Of a stretch of DNA of 64,000 nucleotides, positions 52,832 to 60,877 are shown one piece after another. Location of the stretch: the NCBI GenBank assembly GCA_023450615.1, contig JAEXGT010000052.1, forward strand, positions 1-64,000, in the 5' to 3' direction. The notes under the pieces are model-generated. The model worked only from the letters and a program-made list of their open reading frames with translations, made no database searches and was not told the DNA's origin. The stretch is from Pseudomonadota bacterium. GTDB lineage: Bacteria; Pseudomonadota; Alphaproteobacteria; Rhizobiales; Beijerinckiaceae. Numbering within the stretch: position 1 is the stretch's first letter; the number at the start of each line of letters is the position of its first letter. The position numbers and the translations under genes are program-made.

Positions 52832-54114
52832 GCAGCGTCCTCTCTTCGGTGCGGATGGTGGCGGGCGGCCGAAACTTCGGCTGCGGACATGTGAAGCAAA
52901 GCCGCCACGGCTTCCTTGCCTGAAATCACTGCACTCTCGATGGTCGCCGGCATTGTTCCGATCCAGTCTCCCGCGAGCGCCAGATTGGCGAGGGGCCGCA
53001 AGGGCGGTTGCGGCAGCGGCGTGGCATCCTGGCGGATCGTGGCGCGCTTTTCCTTCACGATGCGCGCACGTGGCTGATGATCGGCGGACGCATCAAGGCC
53101 GAGATCCCGCAGGGTCGGCGCAATCTCTCGCCAGATGAGCGCTGCGAGATCCGTTGTGTTGTCGGCGATCGCCGCATCGGCAGCCGAAACCGTGACGCTG
53201 AGATGGTCCCGCCGCACAAGAAGCCATTGCGTCAGAGCGCCGGTAAAGCCGATGAAACGCGGCTTGTCCAAGCCTGGCATGTGAAAATGCACGTTGAGGA
53301 TCGCCTCGAAACGCTGCGGCACCGGCAAGGCAGGCAGAAGCCGCTCGACCTCGAAAGGCGGCAACGCCAGGATCACCCGGTCATGGGGACCAAGAGCGAC
53401 GGTTCTGTCCGTCAGGCTCAACCCGATGACCCGCTCGCCGCTGGTCAAAAGATTGCGCAGGCGTTGACCGGCGAGGATGAGAACACCGCGCGCCTGCAGG
53501 GTTTCGATGACGGGTTGGACGAGATCCTCGCTGAGGCCATTCTTCGCCACGAGCAGGCGGCCTGCGCGCGGCCACATCAGCCGTCGTAAAGCGCAGCCGA
53601 GACGCCGCGCAGAAGCCATGCTCGGCGGTGTGTTGAGAACAGCGACCGTGAACGGACCGATCAGGCTGTCCATGATCGGCCTGTTGCCGATGATCGACGC
53701 CACCGAACATTCCTGCGCGGGAAAGGCGAGGCGTAGCAGCCGTGACAGATCGGCAAGCCCTAAGCCGTTCGGACGGCGTGAAGGCCATAACCAGGACCAT
53801 GGCGATAGGCCGATCCGCCGCATCGTATGCGTGGGCAGATCGTAGAGTGGGAGACCGTTCTGCTCGGGTTCGATCCACCTGTCCCGCGCGCCGACGGATT
53901 TGAGAAGTCCCAGCGCGTGCCGGTTCGCTGTGAGCAGAACATGGGTGCCGTTGTCGTGCGAGAAGCCCTTGGCGGAAGAGATCGTGCGGCAGCGCCCTCC
54001 TGCCTGGGGAGCCGCTTCATAGAGAACGGCTTCGCCGCCTGCCTCCGTTATTGCGAGGGCGGCGCTCAGGCCAGCAATGCCGGCGCCGACAATATGGGTG
54101 CGTCCTGCGGTCAT
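52828..54114 (-). CDS. hpnE: Hydroxysqualene dehydroxylase-like FAD oxidoreductase HpnE
   Basis: A 428-residue amine-oxidase-fold flavoprotein: the Rossmann motif GAGIAGLSAALAI opens the protein and a C-terminal FAD segment (LANLALAGDWIGTMPATIESAV) closes it. In the HpnCDE route it reduces hydroxysqualene to squalene. It overlaps the end of the fused HpnC-HpnD gene as ATGA, so the whole squalene module is translated together. The close link with desaturases suggests squalene feeds carotenoids rather than (or as well as) hopanoids. Confidence 0.87.
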   Translation of the reverse strand: MTAGRTHIVGAGIAGLSAALAITEAGGEAVLYEAAPQAGGRCRTISSAKGFSHDNGTHVLLTANRHALGLLKSVGARDRWIEPEQNGLPLYDLPTHTMRRIGLSPWSWLWPSRRPNGLGLADLSRLLRLAFPAQECSVASIIGNRPIMDSLIGPFTVAVLNTPPSMASARRLGCALRRLMWPRAGRLLVAKNGLSEDLVQPVIETLQARGVLILAGQRLRNLLTSGERVIGLSLTDRTVALGPHDRVILALPPFEVERLLPALPVPQRFEAILNVHFHMPGLDKPRFIGFTGALTQWLLVRRDHLSVTVSAADAAIADNTTDLAALIWREIAPTLRDLGLDASADHQPRARIVKEKRATIRQDATPLPQPPLRPLANLALAGDWIGTMPATIESAVISGKEAVAALLHMSAAEVSAARHHPHRREDAA

Positions 54115-55769
54115 GCTGGCCTCATCGCGCGGGTGAGAAGATGCAGCTTGTCAGCCGCCGTCAGCTGGAGCCGGCCCTGACGCGTGCCCCAGCCGCGCGC
54201 GGTGAGCCGGTCGAGGACGCGGCGGTAGTTTTCCATCATCAGGATCGCGGGTTTGAGCGCTGCCCTATCAAGGCGCGTCAAAGCCTCGTCCGCAGCCGCA
54301 AAGCCCGCGCGCGCCTCTTCGGCGAGAGCCTCGCACACGCGGGCAAAGCGGAGATCGGCGACAAGGGTGGAGGCCGGTGCATCCTGCAGGCCGAGCTGCG
54401 CCAAGCGGGAGAGGGGAATGTAGACACGCTCGCGTGCCGCATCTTCGTCCACATCGCGCAGAATGTTCACGAGCTGAAGGGTCCGTCCGAGATCGAGGGC
54501 GAAGGCGCGCGCTTTCGGCGCACCGAACACATGAACAGAGAGCGTGCCGACGGACCCCGCTACGCGGCGTCCATAGAGATAAAGGTCGTCGTCCTTTGCC
54601 AAACGCACCCGCTCGGCGCTGTCGGTCTCCATGCCGTCGAGGAGCGCGTGGCATTCATCGAGCGGAAGCTTGAACAGGCTCGACGCACGGGCGAGTTCGC
54701 GGCCGATGGGCGTTTCCGGAGCGCGGTGAAGCCGGTCGATCTCCCGCCGCCATTCGCGGAGAAAGCGGATCTTTTCCGGAGCCGGAGCATTGCTGTCCGC
54801 AATGTCGTCCACATGTCGGCAGAAGGCGTAGACGGCGTGGATGGCGCGGCGGCGCTCACGGCTCAAGCTCTGCATGCCGAGCCGGAACGACGAGCCCGAC
54901 CGACGAACGGCCTGTGCGGTGATCCGCGCATCCCGGTTCTCCGGCTTGGCGATGAGGCCCGACAATCCGGCCATGAAGGCACGTGCTTTATCCGTCTTGC
55001 TGACCTCGACGCGCTCGAGAACAGGGTCGCTGCGGCGCAGGCGCTCGATCAAGCGATCTGCGAGGGCGATGGTAGCCGTGGCTTGGGCGCGCAGGCGCTT
55101 GTCCTGCAAATGCTCGGGCAACGTGCGGGACCGATCGATGAGCTCATCGACGCGATCCAGCATGGCGTCGAGAACCATGCGTCGCGCCGGGCTCTGCGAA
55201 GGATCGAAGAATGCCTTCTCTCCTCCCGTCGGGATTGTCCATTGCAGCGGGATATAGATGCGCCCGAGATGTTCATGATCCTGGCGGCAATCCTGAAGAT
55301 GATTGAGGATTTGCAGGGCGGTGCACAGGGCATCCGCGGGTGCGTATGCAGAGGCGCATTCCCGATGAAGCTGCAACAGAAAGCGCCCGACCGGATTGGC
55401 GGAAAGACGGCAATACGCGGCAAGTTCCGTCCAGCCGTTATAGCGCGTCTTGATCGCATCCTGCCGAAAGGCGCGCATCATCTCGCGGGCTTGGGCAATA
55501 CCGCATTTATGCTTCCTGTCGGCCTCATGCAGCCGCGCGGCCTCCGGTACCTTGGGGTCGCCTGCGATGAGCGCCTGCTCCAATGCCTCAAGGCGCGCCA
55601 GCTTCTCGCCTGTCGCGAGACCGGGCGCATCGGCAATATCGTCCGCAAGGCGCACGAAGGCATAGAAGGCAAGCACGGCCTCGCGATGATCCGGCGACAG
55701 GATGAGGGACGCGACAGGAAAATTCTCGTCTTTGGGTTTCTTCGCCGCTTCCCGGGCTTGGATGCTCAT
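54111..55769 (-). CDS. Fused presqualene-diphosphate / hydroxysqualene synthase (HpnC-HpnD fusion)
   Basis: A 552-residue protein in which two complete trans-isoprenyl synthases are joined in one frame. The first half (HpnC-like) has the first aspartate motif DDIAD (43-47) and a second LQDCRQD motif; the second half (HpnD-like) repeats both, DDIAD near residue 320 and NILRDVDED further on. Normally hpnC and hpnD are separate genes: HpnD makes presqualene diphosphate from two farnesyl diphosphates and HpnC converts it to hydroxysqualene. The ATG at 55769 overlaps the glycosyltransferase stop. No stop or frameshift marks the junction, so the fusion looks real. Confidence 0.88.
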   Translation of the reverse strand: MSIQAREAAKKPKDENFPVASLILSPDHREAVLAFYAFVRLADDIADAPGLATGEKLARLEALEQALIAGDPKVPEAARLHEADRKHKCGIAQAREMMRAFRQDAIKTRYNGWTELAAYCRLSANPVGRFLLQLHRECASAYAPADALCTALQILNHLQDCRQDHEHLGRIYIPLQWTIPTGGEKAFFDPSQSPARRMVLDAMLDRVDELIDRSRTLPEHLQDKRLRAQATATIALADRLIERLRRSDPVLERVEVSKTDKARAFMAGLSGLIAKPENRDARITAQAVRRSGSSFRLGMQSLSRERRRAIHAVYAFCRHVDDIADSNAPAPEKIRFLREWRREIDRLHRAPETPIGRELARASSLFKLPLDECHALLDGMETDSAERVRLAKDDDLYLYGRRVAGSVGTLSVHVFGAPKARAFALDLGRTLQLVNILRDVDEDAARERVYIPLSRLAQLGLQDAPASTLVADLRFARVCEALAEEARAGFAAADEALTRLDRAALKPAILMMENYRRVLDRLTARGWGTRQGRLQLTAADKLHLLTRAMRPA

Positions 55770-56878
55770 CGGGCGGCTCCGACAGGATAAAGCCTTCCCT
55801 TCCAACCGGTCTGCCGCGCGCCGCCGATCCGCAGGAGAACGCTCCATTGGATCGCGAGGCTCGTGAGCACGGTGACGGGATGCAGGAGAATGGAGAGAAG
55901 ATTCTCACGCGTGGCAACCGTCACCATGGCGCGTGTCGCGAGGGAGAACAGGACAGCCCATACGACCGGCCAGATGGGTGCAAAAGGCAAAAACACGAAG
56001 GGCAGCACGTGCCCGCCCAGAAGCAGGATGGTCCAGACAGGCAGCGCCAAAGGTTTCGCCATGCCTTCATGGGCGTTCTTCGCAAATCCGCTCCATGCGT
56101 CGCTGAAACGCGTGTACATGCGGCATGAGGCAAGCCTCTCGCCGGGCACAAGATCCGTCTTGAAGCCTTTCTTCCGAAAGAGGCGGGCAAGCTGGATGCC
56201 ATCATGGATGAGGGAGCGAATGGCCGCATGCCCGCCGCTGGCGCGGTAGGCCTCGCGCTCCACGAACATGAGCTGGCCGCAGGCCGCGCCGAAACCCGGA
56301 TGGATCGATGCGCGCATGAGGGCCATGGGCAGGTAGCCGAGGAGCAGAAGATTGACCATGGGGATCGTCAGACACTCGCCCGGCGTCTTCATGATCTGCC
56401 GCGGGACGGCGCTGACAAGGCGCGCATCCGTCGCCTGCGCATGACCAGCAAGAAGGCTCGCGGCTTCCGGCGAGAGGCGTACATCCGCATCCACGAAGAG
56501 GAAGTGCGTTCCGCGCGCGTGTTGCGAGAGGTGATGACAGGCATGGACCTTGCCGGTCCATCCTTCGCCCAATGGCGGGGCCGTCAGCAGCCGCACGCGC
56601 GGATCGCGAGAGGCGGCGGAACGCACGATGTCGACGGTTTCATCCGTCGAGCCGTCGTCCATGACCAAGACCTCGACGGCGACATCCCGGCTTGCGAGGG
56701 CGGCCTCGACGGCAGGGCCGATATTCGCAGCCTCGTTGCGGGCAGGGATGAGAATTGAGACGAGCGTGTCGTTCTGCGCGGGCCTCAGCGGCGTCTTGCC
56801 AAACATGGCAAGGTTGATCACCGAAAGAAGAGCGGGCAGCGCCGCAAGGGCGAACAGGATGAGCCCGATTGCCATCAT
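55766..56878 (-). CDS. Family 2 glycosyltransferase, CrtQ-like (carotenoid glycosylation)
   Basis: A 370-residue GT-A glycosyltransferase with an N-terminal helix, the nucleotide-sugar segment VSILIPARNEAANIG, the metal-binding DVRLSPEA region (FVDADVRL) and three C-terminal membrane helices. It resembles CrtQ of C30 carotenoid pathways, which adds glucose to the diapocarotenoid carboxylate. It overlaps the acyltransferase stop as ATGA and lies directly upstream of the fused squalene-synthase gene. Sugar and acceptor are inferred from context. Confidence 0.83.
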   Translation of the reverse strand: MMAIGLILFALAALPALLSVINLAMFGKTPLRPAQNDTLVSILIPARNEAANIGPAVEAALASRDVAVEVLVMDDGSTDETVDIVRSAASRDPRVRLLTAPPLGEGWTGKVHACHHLSQHARGTHFLFVDADVRLSPEAASLLAGHAQATDARLVSAVPRQIMKTPGECLTIPMVNLLLLGYLPMALMRASIHPGFGAACGQLMFVEREAYRASGGHAAIRSLIHDGIQLARLFRKKGFKTDLVPGERLASCRMYTRFSDAWSGFAKNAHEGMAKPLALPVWTILLLGGHVLPFVFLPFAPIWPVVWAVLFSLATRAMVTVATRENLLSILLHPVTVLTSLAIQWSVLLRIGGARQTGWKGRLYPVGAAR

Positions 56879-57711
56879 GGCTGGCGCCCCTCATGCGAGG
56901 CATCGAATGCACGCCCTCGCAATGCAGACGCCAACCGCCGCCAGCCGTCGTAGAAACCGCCCACGCCAGCGCGGCCGTCAAGGAGGGCGCGGAAACGGGC
57001 TGGATCGCGGGTCATGACATCGGCGCTCAAGCGGTCGAGCACCGTTGCCAGCTCCGCATCGAGGCGTTGCAGGCGGGATGCGCGAGAGAGGCCGAGCAGG
57101 TCTCTGCCGCTCATCGGCTTGCCGAAAGCGATGAATGCTTCCGCACCCCGCTCCAGCCAGAAACCGTACTCGATGCCAAGAGGAATGATCGTACTTTCGG
57201 GAGCGATCTCGGCGAGATGCGCGATGCCGGATTTGAGCCCGAGAGGACGCTCGCGCACATCGGAGAAGCGGCCCTGCGCCGTAACCCAGAGCGCACGCCC
57301 GGGAGAGGACAGGATCTCGCCGCTCGCGCGCATGAAGTCGACGGCACCTCGCGTGCTGTGCAGGTCCACGCCGAAGGCGCCGATGCGTTCGAAGATCCCG
57401 TAGCGCTTCAGCATCTCGGCATCGATGGGAGCGTAGGTTTCATAAGCCGGGAAGAAATGGTCAGCGGTTAGGATGTAAATGGCCGCGTCCCACCAGGACG
57501 GATGATTGGAATAAACGATGACCGGACCTTTGTGCGGCACGGACGGCATGCCCCAGGATGCGACCCGAAGCGCATTCATGTGCTGTTTGAAATAGCGTCG
57601 AAAGACCCTCACCATGAAGCGGTGAAGCATTGCAGAGCGGCGCGCGACGGGAGAATTCCCTGTCCGCCGGGTAAGCTCTCCTCGTCCTGCCGCACTGCCT
57701 CTGTCCTGCAT
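56875..57711 (-). CDS. PlsC-like acyltransferase, CrtO-type (carotenoid acylation)
   Basis: A 278-residue 1-acyl-glycerol-phosphate-type acyltransferase with the catalytic H-x4-D motif in NHPSWWDA and a second motif AQGRFSD in place of the usual EGT. It probably esterifies a fatty acid to the sugar of the carotenoid, like CrtO in staphyloxanthin synthesis. The ATG at 57711 shares a base with the stop of the upstream desaturase (TGATG), which decides this start; a later ATG at 57630 is possible. Confidence 0.8.
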   Translation of the reverse strand: MQDRGSAAGRGELTRRTGNSPVARRSAMLHRFMVRVFRRYFKQHMNALRVASWGMPSVPHKGPVIVYSNHPSWWDAAIYILTADHFFPAYETYAPIDAEMLKRYGIFERIGAFGVDLHSTRGAVDFMRASGEILSSPGRALWVTAQGRFSDVRERPLGLKSGIAHLAEIAPESTIIPLGIEYGFWLERGAEAFIAFGKPMSGRDLLGLSRASRLQRLDAELATVLDRLSADVMTRDPARFRALLDGRAGVGGFYDGWRRLASALRGRAFDASHEGRQP

Positions 57712-59246
57712 CAAGACACGTTCCGTATATCGTCTGCCTTGAGATCCGTATCGAGGGCGTCGGCGGCGATCCAACCGGACATCATCACCATCGGCATGCC
57801 GGGGCCGGGATGAGCCGCGCCGCCCGCAAGATACAATCCGCGCACCTGACGGCTGCGATTGCCGGGCTTGAAAGCGCCCATGAACTTGCCGTGGCTGGCC
57901 AATCCATAGATCGCTCCGTTGAGGACCTTGTAGCGGTCATGGATATCCTGCGGCGTCAGGTGCCTCTCGACGACGATGCGCTCCTCGATATCGTGCATGC
58001 CTGCCGTGCGCTTGAGCTTGTCGATGATCACCTGCCTGTAGGCGGGCAGCATCTGCGACCAGTCGTGATGCGGTCTCAGGTAAGGCGTGTGAACGAGAAC
58101 GTAGAGCGCTTCGCCTCCTTCGGGCGCGACGCTCGGGTCGGTTGCCGCGGGCGCTGCGAGATAGCAGGTCGGGTCGGGCGCGGGTTCTCCCCGGCGATAG
58201 ATATAGTCGAATTCCTCTTCCGGATTGCGCGAGAAGACAAAGTCGTGATGAAGAATGTGGTCGTAGCGCTTGTTGAGGCCGAGATAGAGCACTACGCCAG
58301 AGCAGGCGGGTTCGAAGTCCTTGCGCGCATAATGCTCTCCGACCTCGCCGCCGACGAGTTCGCGATAGGTGCGGATGGAATCCATGTTGGAGATGATGCT
58401 GTCGTAAGCGGCCATCTCGCCGTTTGCGAGCACGAGACCCTTCACCTCGCCGTTTTCGATCCTGAGAGAGGCGACGTCGGATTCAGGCTTGAAGGTCGCG
58501 CCGAGTTCAGAGGCGAGCTTCACCATCGCCTCGGCGACGGCGCGCGTTCCGCCCATGGGATACCACACCCCATCCGCCGCCTGCATATGCGCGATGGCGC
58601 AGAGCACGGCGGGCGAGCCATAGGGCGACGAGCCCACATATTGCGTGAAGTGATCGAGCATCTGCGCCAGCCGCTCATCCTTCACCTTGGAGCGGATGGT
58701 GCCTGCAACCGACGAGCCCATGCGCAGAGACAGGACGTCCCGCAAGGTTCCAGGATTCATGTTGGCGCGGATATTGATGGTGTCGAACAGATCCTCCACC
58801 GGCTTCCAGAAGAAGAAGCGGTTGGAGATGTCATGGAGGTGGGCAGAGATGTCCTGAAAGCGGCGATACCCGTCGCCTGCGCCTTTCCCGGGAGCGAAGC
58901 GATCCATGGAATCCGCCATGGCATCGATGTCTTCCTGCAGATCGATGCGCGTTCCGTCATCGAAAAAGCAGCGCCATTGCGGATCGAGCCGTACGAGGTC
59001 GAGATAGTCCGACAGGTTGCGCCCAGCCTCCGCGAAGATGCGCTCCAGAACGCGCGGAACGGTGAGGATGGTCGGCCCCATATCGAACCGGAAGCCGTCT
59101 TCGTGCAGTACCGCTGCCTTACCGCCAAGCCAGGAGTTCTTGTCGTAAAGCGTCACTTTGTAGCCGCGCGCTGCCGCCACGCAGGCTGCCGCCAATCCAC
59201 CCAGCCCTCCGCCGATCACGGCAACCGAAGCTCGTTGAGCGTTCAC
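57711..59246 (-). CDS. CrtI-family carotenoid desaturase/oxidase (CrtP- or CrtN-like)
   Basis: A 511-residue flavoprotein: the N-terminal FAD motif GGGLGGLAAACVAAARGYKV, the RFDMGPTILTVPRVL segment and the C-terminal GLYLAGGAAHPGPGMPMVM signature of phytoene-desaturase relatives. Paired with the other CrtI-type gene at 60878, one probably desaturates squalene to diapolycopene-type polyenes and this one oxidises the terminal methyl group. The GTG at 59246 has a strong GGGAGG six bases upstream and matches the family start; a TTG at 59366 would add a 40-residue non-conserved leader. Confidence 0.85.
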   Translation of the reverse strand: MNAQRASVAVIGGGLGGLAAACVAAARGYKVTLYDKNSWLGGKAAVLHEDGFRFDMGPTILTVPRVLERIFAEAGRNLSDYLDLVRLDPQWRCFFDDGTRIDLQEDIDAMADSMDRFAPGKGAGDGYRRFQDISAHLHDISNRFFFWKPVEDLFDTINIRANMNPGTLRDVLSLRMGSSVAGTIRSKVKDERLAQMLDHFTQYVGSSPYGSPAVLCAIAHMQAADGVWYPMGGTRAVAEAMVKLASELGATFKPESDVASLRIENGEVKGLVLANGEMAAYDSIISNMDSIRTYRELVGGEVGEHYARKDFEPACSGVVLYLGLNKRYDHILHHDFVFSRNPEEEFDYIYRRGEPAPDPTCYLAAPAATDPSVAPEGGEALYVLVHTPYLRPHHDWSQMLPAYRQVIIDKLKRTAGMHDIEERIVVERHLTPQDIHDRYKVLNGAIYGLASHGKFMGAFKPGNRSRQVRGLYLAGGAAHPGPGMPMVMMSGWIAADALDTDLKADDIRNVS

Positions 59247-59373
59247 GAAGTTCCTCCCAAAGGATCCGAGCAGATGAGGGTTGCCCTCAAAGCTCTCAGG
59301 CTTGGTTTCATGGTCGTATGAATGACGCGCTCTTTGGCCTGATATTTTGGTTTTAGGAGACGCCAAACGCAGT

Positions 59374-60456
59374 TCAAGATGATCTCCCGCTGACGGGGCG
59401 GCGCGCGCAGATCATCCGCATCACACGGCCGCCGGGCGCACGGATGACGGGATTGAAGCCCGCCGCAACAAAGTGCGGCTTCAGGCTGTCCATGCTGCGG
59501 GTATTGCCGCCCCAGAGCAGGTTCTTCAGGCGGTTGATGGAGGACGCGACGTCCTGGCCTTCATCCGAGAGAGCTGCAATGAGAAGCCAGCCCCCCGGGC
59601 GAAGGCTGCGGAAGATCCGCCAGGCTGCCTCGGCCATTGCATCATCCGACAGAAACATCTGAGGCAGGAAAGCGAGATCGAAGGCTTCCTCGTCCTCCAG
59701 GCACTCAATGCGTTGACGGCGCAGGACGATGCGCCCCTCGAGGCCGGCCTCACGAACACGCCTCTCGCCGATGGAGGCGGGGTGCTCGGCGGGTTCGAGC
59801 GCTGTCGCGGAAAGATGTGGGAAGGCTTGGCATAGGGTGATCGAAAGTCCGGCGGCGCCCGCGCCGATATCAAGCAGGCTCGCTCCCTGCCTTTCTAGGC
59901 ATGGAACAAGACCAGGCAGAAACTTGAGCTTGGGCAGAGCTTTTGCCGTCCAAAGTTGAGTCAGCGCGCCTTGCGCTTGGATCGTGGCTTCATCCGTATG
60001 CGCCCAGCCGTTCAAGACTATGCGACCGTTCCGAAGCGTCTTACGGAAATCTTCGGCTTGCAGAAGCGGAGCCTGCAGGGCCGCTTTGAGGACATTGGCC
60101 CCGTCCTCCGTGGTGAAGGGCTGCAGCGCAGGAGCGGCGCAAATCCTGTCAGCCTCCCTGGTCGCAAGGCCCGCGCTGATCAGAAGGTCTACGAGGGCGG
60201 CACCGAGTTTGGGATCGAGAGACAGGTTCTCGCTGAGATCCTGAAGGGTCGAAGGAGACTCCAATTGTCGGATGATGCCGGCATCGGAGCAGGCCGTCAG
60301 AGCATTCGCGAACCACAGGGCTTCATCGGCCCGCTCCAGGAGATCGAGCACCTCGCCCGAATGTTTGCGAGGGGCAGGCGGCCCGAACCTGCGCCAAGGG
60401 CGAAGACCCATGCGGTCACCGCCATGAGAGAGGAGGGCATAGGCACGCCACAACAT
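59374..60456 (-). CDS. SAM-dependent methyltransferase
   Basis: A 360-residue class I methyltransferase: an N-terminal winged-helix/dimerisation region (DEALWFANALTACSDAG), the SAM motif LLDIGAGAAGLS (about 192-203) and an acidic post-I segment. It is similar to small-molecule O-methyltransferases. In the carotenoid operon it may methylate a carboxyl or hydroxyl of the product; methyl esters of C30 glycosyl carotenoids are known in Methylobacterium. It lies six bases after the DUF2141 gene. A 127-base gap follows before the next start. Confidence 0.85.
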   Translation of the reverse strand: MLWRAYALLSHGGDRMGLRPWRRFGPPAPRKHSGEVLDLLERADEALWFANALTACSDAGIIRQLESPSTLQDLSENLSLDPKLGAALVDLLISAGLATREADRICAAPALQPFTTEDGANVLKAALQAPLLQAEDFRKTLRNGRIVLNGWAHTDEATIQAQGALTQLWTAKALPKLKFLPGLVPCLERQGASLLDIGAGAAGLSITLCQAFPHLSATALEPAEHPASIGERRVREAGLEGRIVLRRQRIECLEDEEAFDLAFLPQMFLSDDAMAEAAWRIFRSLRPGGWLLIAALSDEGQDVASSINRLKNLLWGGNTRSMDSLKPHFVAAGFNPVIRAPGGRVMRMICARRPVSGRSS

Positions 60457-60462
60457 GCCGGT

Positions 60463-60867
60463 CTACCGGATTGGGATGACGATTGTCGTGGAGGGCTCCT
60501 TCACGACGACGCGAGCTGCTTCGAAATTGGGTGGACCGCGGCGTCCCACATCGTTCGAAAAGCCATAAGGCTCGCTGGGCAAGCCAATGAAGTTACGATC
60601 GAGCTTGCCGTTGCCGTTGGTGTCATGAAACACGGCGATGGAATAGGAGCCAGGCTTAACGTTCCTCAGCCGCAATTCGACGGTGCCTGCTTTCGCTGGT
60701 CCTCGATCCTTGTAGGGGCAAGTGGCTTCCTCGAAGCTCGTATCGCAGATGCCGGCATAGACCATGCCTTGCGCTGAACCGACGCCTTCCGCCCGAATGG
60801 TCAGCGTGGCCGCCTGAAGAGAGGACGCGGCCAAAGTGAAGAAGATGATCCAACCGACACGTCCCAT
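60463..60867 (-). CDS. DUF2141 exported protein in the carotenoid operon
   Basis: A 134-residue protein with a signal peptide (cleavage near LQAA, residue 19) and a DUF2141 beta-sandwich domain with a Ca-binding-like loop DTNGNGKLDRN. The family is extracytoplasmic and often sits with carotenoid or lipid genes; its role is unknown. The ATG at 60867 follows GAGGAGA by seven bases, which decides it over two upstream ATGs. It lies 10 bases after the crtN-like stop. Confidence 0.82.
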   Translation of the reverse strand: MGRVGWIIFFTLAASSLQAATLTIRAEGVGSAQGMVYAGICDTSFEEATCPYKDRGPAKAGTVELRLRNVKPGSYSIAVFHDTNGNGKLDRNFIGLPSEPYGFSNDVGRRGPPNFEAARVVVKEPSTTIVIPIR

Positions 60868-60877
60868 AATTTCTCCT

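Noticed and set aside
54111..55769. Sequencing error joining two genes hpnC and hpnD
   Set aside because: The frame is continuous through the junction with normal codon use and linker length, so a true fusion is simpler; it is kept as a finding to verify.
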